From Ilumatobacteraceae bacterium (lineage in GTDB: Bacteria > Actinomycetota > Acidimicrobiia > Acidimicrobiales > Ilumatobacteraceae), in assembly GCA_017859395.1 (NCBI GenBank), contig JAFMNE010000003.1, forward strand, positions 19,891-83,890: a stretch of 64,000 bases of DNA, written 5' to 3'. Shown here piece after piece: positions 60,789-64,000 of the stretch (the stretch's first letter is position 1; each line of letters opens with the position of its first letter). The notes beneath the pieces are model-generated. The model saw only the letters and a list, made by a program, of their open reading frames with translations. It was not told where the DNA came from and made no database searches. A program made the position numbers and the translations under genes.

Positions 60789-62390
60789 ATGAGCACCACC
60801 GATAACGCCACCGGCACCACTGAGCGCATCGAGATCTTCGACACCACGCTGCGCGACGGTCTGCAGGTCGAAGGCGTCAGCGCATCCGTTGAGGACAAAC
60901 TGCGTATTGCTGAACAACTCGACTACCTCGGCGTGCACTTCATCGAAGGTGGTTGGCCGGGAGCGAACCCGAAAGACATCGAGTTCTTCCGGCGTGCGGC
61001 GAGCGAACTGCAGTTGTCCACGAGCACCTTTGTGGCATTCGGCTCAACCCGCCGCCCCCGGGGCCGAGTGGACGAGGACCCCACGCTCCAGCACCTTCTC
61101 GATGCCAACACCTCAGCCGTGTGCATTGTGGCGAAGAGTTGGGATTACCACGTGACCGAGGCATTGCAGACCACCCTTGATGAGGGCGCTGCGATGATTG
61201 CTGATTCCGTGGAGTACCTCGTTGCCAACGATCGGCGGGTGCTCGTCGACATGGAGCATTTCTTCGACGGATACAAGCGGAACCCCGAGTTCGCTCTGCG
61301 TGCCCTTGAGGCAGCGATCGTGAAGGGTGCCACCCATGTAGTTCTGTGTGACACCAACGGTGGGTCGCTTCCCCATGAGGTATCGGCGATCGTCGCTGAT
61401 GTGCACGCACACGTCGGCCGTGACGTCACGATCGGTATTCACTGCCACGACGACACCGGTTGCGCGGTGGCAAACTCGATGGCGGCGGTGGCCGCTGGCG
61501 CCCGTCATGTGCAAGGAACGCTGAATGGGCTCGGCGAACGCACCGGTAACACGAACCTCACCACGATCATTCCAAACCTCCAGGTCAAGCAGGCCTATTC
61601 GGTGCTCGACGAGGGCCGGTTGGAACGTCTGACGGTTGTGTCGCATCGCATCGCCGAGACGTTGAATCGCGCGGTGAATCCGCAGGCACCGTACGTCGGG
61701 TCATCAGCGTTTGCTCACAAAGCTGGCCTGCACGTCAGCGCGATTGTGCGCGCCCGTGACGCCTATGAACACATCGACCCCGAAGTGGTCGGTAACGGCA
61801 CCCGCTTTGTGGTGTCCGAGATGGCGGGCCGAGCCACCATTCAGATCAAGGCAGAGGCTCTGGGTCTTGAACTCGACGGGCCCGCGATCAACCAAGTGAT
61901 CGACGACTTGAAGCGCCTCGAACACGAGGGGTATCAGTTCGAGGCGGCGGATGCGTCGCTCGAGTTGCTGATGCGTCGCGCCACCGGCTGGGAACAGGAT
62001 TTCTTCCGGCTGGAATCGATGCGGGTGATCACCGATGAGGTGCACGGCGCCGACATCGGCCAGTTCACCACCGAGGCAACGGTCAAGGTGTGGGTAGGCA
62101 ATGAGCGTCACGTGCACACCGCCGAGGGCAACGGCCCGGTGAACGCGATCGACCTCGCGTTGCGCAACTGCGTACGAGCCGTATACCCCCGTCTGGACAG
62201 CATGCATCTCACCGACTTCAAGGTGCGGATCCTCGATGGCGGCGAGGCGACCGGTGCGGTGACCAGAGTGTTGCTGACCGCGACGGACGGTGAGCGCGAT
62301 TGGACCACCATCGGTGTGAGCGCCAATGTGATCGAGGCCTCGTGGCGTGCTCTGTCGGAGAGCATCGTGTACGGGCTTCTTCTGGGGTAG
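60789..62390 (+). CDS. cimA: (R)-citramalate synthase
   Basis: 533 residues. The DRE-TIM barrel begins IFDTTLRDGLQVEGVS (catalytic Arg-Asp), with metal His in GIHCHDDTGCAVAN and GLGERTGNTN. The C-terminal LeuA-type regulatory domain is ~390-533. Spacing and the GLQVEGVS/GGWPGANP segments fit the CimA clade rather than LeuA. It condenses pyruvate and acetyl-CoA to citramalate for threonine-independent isoleucine synthesis. The ATG at 60789 (MSTTDN); a GTG frame from 60702 runs through the terminator and is rejected. Confidence 0.92.
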   Translation: MSTTDNATGTTERIEIFDTTLRDGLQVEGVSASVEDKLRIAEQLDYLGVHFIEGGWPGANPKDIEFFRRAASELQLSTSTFVAFGSTRRPRGRVDEDPTLQHLLDANTSAVCIVAKSWDYHVTEALQTTLDEGAAMIADSVEYLVANDRRVLVDMEHFFDGYKRNPEFALRALEAAIVKGATHVVLCDTNGGSLPHEVSAIVADVHAHVGRDVTIGIHCHDDTGCAVANSMAAVAAGARHVQGTLNGLGERTGNTNLTTIIPNLQVKQAYSVLDEGRLERLTVVSHRIAETLNRAVNPQAPYVGSSAFAHKAGLHVSAIVRARDAYEHIDPEVVGNGTRFVVSEMAGRATIQIKAEALGLELDGPAINQVIDDLKRLEHEGYQFEAADASLELLMRRATGWEQDFFRLESMRVITDEVHGADIGQFTTEATVKVWVGNERHVHTAEGNGPVNAIDLALRNCVRAVYPRLDSMHLTDFKVRILDGGEATGAVTRVLLTATDGERDWTTIGVSANVIEASWRALSESIVYGLLLG

Positions 62391-62400
62391 AACATCGGAT

Positions 62401-62940
62401 ATGGCTGCCCCCAGATCTGCCCCCGCCGGTGCGCGTGCATCGCGTTACTACTCCTCACCCGATGTAGTCCCCGATCCGTGGCGGGGTGACCGCCCCGCCG
62501 AGATCGATGGACTGCAGCCATCCGGGGCGCGCCTCGGATCGCAAGGTCCCGATCAGGGCTTTGCATTGCGCATTGCGCGTCTGCGTGCCGATGATGTGTG
62601 CCCGACGCCAGGAGAGGATGTGCGTGACCTCATTGCGGGATGTCTTGGCATTGCCCTCCGACGCGCCTCGATGTTCTCGCGGGCTCCGGTCGTGCACGAC
62701 ATCGACATCGCATTCACGATCTGGGGTCTCTACGACGACGCCCCGCCCAGCGAGCTCGTCGAACTCCGTCGGACGATGTTTGCCGGTGTGGCACACACCG
62801 GCCATCACTACGACCAGGCGCGCCGCATCGTGGACATGGTGCCTGAATCAACACTTCGGGCGACACCGGCGCAGATCACGTCGATCTATCCGGCACAGTG
62901 GCGCGCCCTGACCGGTGTGGCAGCTGCCGCGGCGCACTGA
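62401..62940 (+). CDS. Hypothetical protein downstream of cimA
   Basis: 179 residues with a polar N terminus rich in aromatic and Asp residues (RYYSSPDVVPDPWRGDRP, then GLQPSGARLGSQGPDQGF) and a helical C-terminal part. Dense Arg/Asp pairs, no TM, no signal. No family is recognised. It starts 10 bases after cimA, so it should share the Ile-controlled transcript. Confidence 0.7.
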   Translation: MAAPRSAPAGARASRYYSSPDVVPDPWRGDRPAEIDGLQPSGARLGSQGPDQGFALRIARLRADDVCPTPGEDVRDLIAGCLGIALRRASMFSRAPVVHDIDIAFTIWGLYDDAPPSELVELRRTMFAGVAHTGHHYDQARRIVDMVPESTLRATPAQITSIYPAQWRALTGVAAAAAH

Positions 62941-62971
62941 GCGCACCTATTCGTTCAGTTCGGGGCTGATC

Positions 62972-62977
62972 TAGGAT
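62972..62977 (+). promoter_or_regulatory. -10 box (TAGGAT), peroxiredoxin
   Basis: TAGGAT, 7 bases before the GTG at 62985; no SD. Confidence 0.6.
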
Positions 62978-62984
62978 CACGGCC

Positions 62985-63449
62985 GTGAGCACCCCCAACG
63001 TCGGAGACCCTGCCCCAGCCATCGTTCTTGAGGATCAGACCGGCACGATCATCGATGTTGTCGCCGCGCAGACGGGGCGACGGGTGTTGGTGTTCTTCTA
63101 TCCCAAAGCGAACACCCCGGGATGCACCACCCAAGCGTGCGGATTGCGCGATATCGCCGATCAGGTGGGGGACACGACGATCATCGGGATCAGCCCCGAT
63201 ACGCCGGCAAAGCAGGCATCGTTCGACACGAAGTTCTCCCTTGGGTTCACGCTGCTCGCCGACGTGGATCACGCCGTTGCCGAGGCCTACGGCGTATGGG
63301 TGGAGAAGTCGATGTATGGCCGCAAGTACATGGGCGTGCAACGCTCTGCGTTTCTGATCGATGCCGCCGGGAACATCTCGCACGCCTGGCCGAAGATCAC
63401 GCCAAAAGACACCCCGGTGCAACTGTTGCGTGCCCTCGGCGACACCTGA
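62985..63449 (+). CDS. bcp: BCP/PrxQ-type peroxiredoxin
   Basis: 154 residues of the thioredoxin fold. FFYPKANTPGCTTQACGLRD holds the peroxidatic Cys (46 or 47) and the resolving Cys five residues later, the atypical 2-Cys pattern of the PrxQ/BCP group. It reduces hydroperoxides in the cytosol with thioredoxin. Confidence 0.93.
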   Translation: MSTPNVGDPAPAIVLEDQTGTIIDVVAAQTGRRVLVFFYPKANTPGCTTQACGLRDIADQVGDTTIIGISPDTPAKQASFDTKFSLGFTLLADVDHAVAEAYGVWVEKSMYGRKYMGVQRSAFLIDAAGNISHAWPKITPKDTPVQLLRALGDT

Positions 63450-63458
63450 GCGGTGCCG

Positions 63459-63821
63459 TCAGTCGAGCGCGTGCGCGCGGAGGTCGTCGAGGTTCACATG
63501 CTCAAGAGCTGAGAGATGCGTGGAGGCCAACACCACCGGGCAGGCATGACCGGCCTCAAAGGCCTGCTGCCATCGCGCTGCGCAGACGCACCACTGATCG
63601 CCGTCGCGTAACCCTGCGAAACCGTATTGGGGCATGGGGGTGGACAAGTCGTTGCCCGTACGCCGTGAGAACTCCAAGAAGTCGTCGGTGACGCGGCAGC
63701 ACACCACATGCATGCCCGGATCGTCACCGCGATTCTCACAGCATCCGGTGCGGTAGTAGCCGGTCAGGGGATCCATCGAACACGGTTGCAGTTCCTCGCC
63801 AAGGACGTTGAGCTGGGTCAT
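63459..63821 (-). CDS. DUF2237 family protein
   Basis: 120 residues. NVLGEELQPCSMDPLTGYYR, the CCENRGDDPGMHVVCC region, GNDLSTPMPQYGFAGL and GDQWCVCAARW are the DUF2237 landmarks. Conserved Cys residues suggest metal or redox chemistry, but the role is unknown. Convergent with the peroxiredoxin gene, 9 bases apart. Confidence 0.88.
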   Translation of the reverse strand: MTQLNVLGEELQPCSMDPLTGYYRTGCCENRGDDPGMHVVCCRVTDDFLEFSRRTGNDLSTPMPQYGFAGLRDGDQWCVCAARWQQAFEAGHACPVVLASTHLSALEHVNLDDLRAHALD

Positions 63822-63879
63822 GGCGACATTGCATCACGCCGCGGGCACGGCGGTGGCACCGAGCCCTGACCCGGCGTGT

Positions 63880-64000
63880 TCAGCCCAGCGTGACGCCGAA
63901 GATCTGGCCGATACCGAAGGTCACAGCGCAGGCACCGAGCACGATGGCGACCTGGCGCGCAGCTGCGCCCGCGATCGACCGCTCGGCATAGCGCCCAACC
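63880..64000 (-). CDS. VIT1/CCC1-like membrane transporter, C-terminal end only (partial)
   Basis: A minus-strand frame enters from the window edge and stops at 63880. The last 39 residues read GRYAERSIAGAAARQVAIVL then GACAVTFGIGQIFGVTLG. A basic-polar segment followed by a final TM helix with VTFGIGxxFGV-LG matches the C terminus of VIT1/CCC1 family iron/manganese transporters. Only one helix is visible. It would be the gene upstream of DUF2237 on the same strand. Confidence 0.5.
   Translation of the reverse strand, partial: VGRYAERSIAGAAARQVAIVLGACAVTFGIGQIFGVTLG

Overview
The window looks like a piece of a high-GC actinobacterial chromosome, most likely class Acidimicrobiia (Ilumatobacter-like). 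This is inference from family types, not from a marker gene. The supporting types are LeuA type 2, long-form SerA, type-2 PyrF, a Glu-type RpiB, an AzlC/AzlD pair, an Rv3032-like GT4 beside GlgB, and many GTG starts that follow a TANNNT box. Nearly all of it is densely packed housekeeping and metabolic coding sequence. No tRNA, rRNA, CRISPR array, insertion sequence or prophage was seen.

Layout. 1-5170 (minus): start of a sucrose-phosphorylase-like gene at the edge, a TerB-like protein, a DPP-IV-type peptidase, a nucleoside hydrolase and a thiolase-like protein. 5255-8121 (plus): rpiB, glyA and a WecA/TagO-type transferase. 8247-16298 (plus): a complete F1Fo ATP synthase operon with two AtpI-like genes and two b-type subunits, converging on glpX. 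17342-20655: a second S9 hydrolase, a protein with an internal duplication and a C-terminal J-domain protein. 20712-26419: an MFS transporter divergent from murA, then a NifU-like protein, MeaB, a truncated AbiEi-like gene and an enoyl-CoA hydratase. 26467-31461: glycogen synthesis (GT4 divergent from GlgB), AzlCD amino-acid export and GalT. 31544-38789: a methyltransferase, cysteine desulfurase-MnmA, a UROD/MetE-like protein and LigA. 38810-44735: a PASTA pseudokinase, an SDR, an SCP2 protein, and an enolase-superfamily racemase/OSBS with a GNAT acyltransferase. 44865-64000 is dominated by amino-acid biosynthesis: serA, leuA, leuCD, leuB, ilvE and cimA. Interspersed are pyrF, a ferredoxin, a DEAD-box helicase, a greA-hydrolase-UbiB-FKBP block, a BCP peroxiredoxin, a DUF2237 protein and the tail of a VIT1/CCC1-like protein.

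Regulation is the most interesting layer. Two branched-chain amino-acid genes carry unannotated translational attenuators. leuA is preceded by a 15-residue leader with four tandem Leu codons, and cimA by an 11-residue leader with four tandem Ile codons. Each leader is followed by a perfect hairpin that begins on the last base of its stop codon, then a GC-rich terminator with a T-rich tail. About twenty genes at the head of transcription units show TANNNT 6-8 bases before GTG/ATG, the pattern of leaderless mRNAs, and this fixes many start codons. Two divergent pairs (MFS/murA and GT4/glgB) have only 21 and 23 bp between start codons and appear to share one bidirectional -10 region. Several convergent pairs meet in hairpins that contain their stop codons.

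Starts were moved from the longest open frame wherever a -10 box, an SD, neighbour overlap or family alignment argued for it. All family assignments come from reading motifs, not from database searches.
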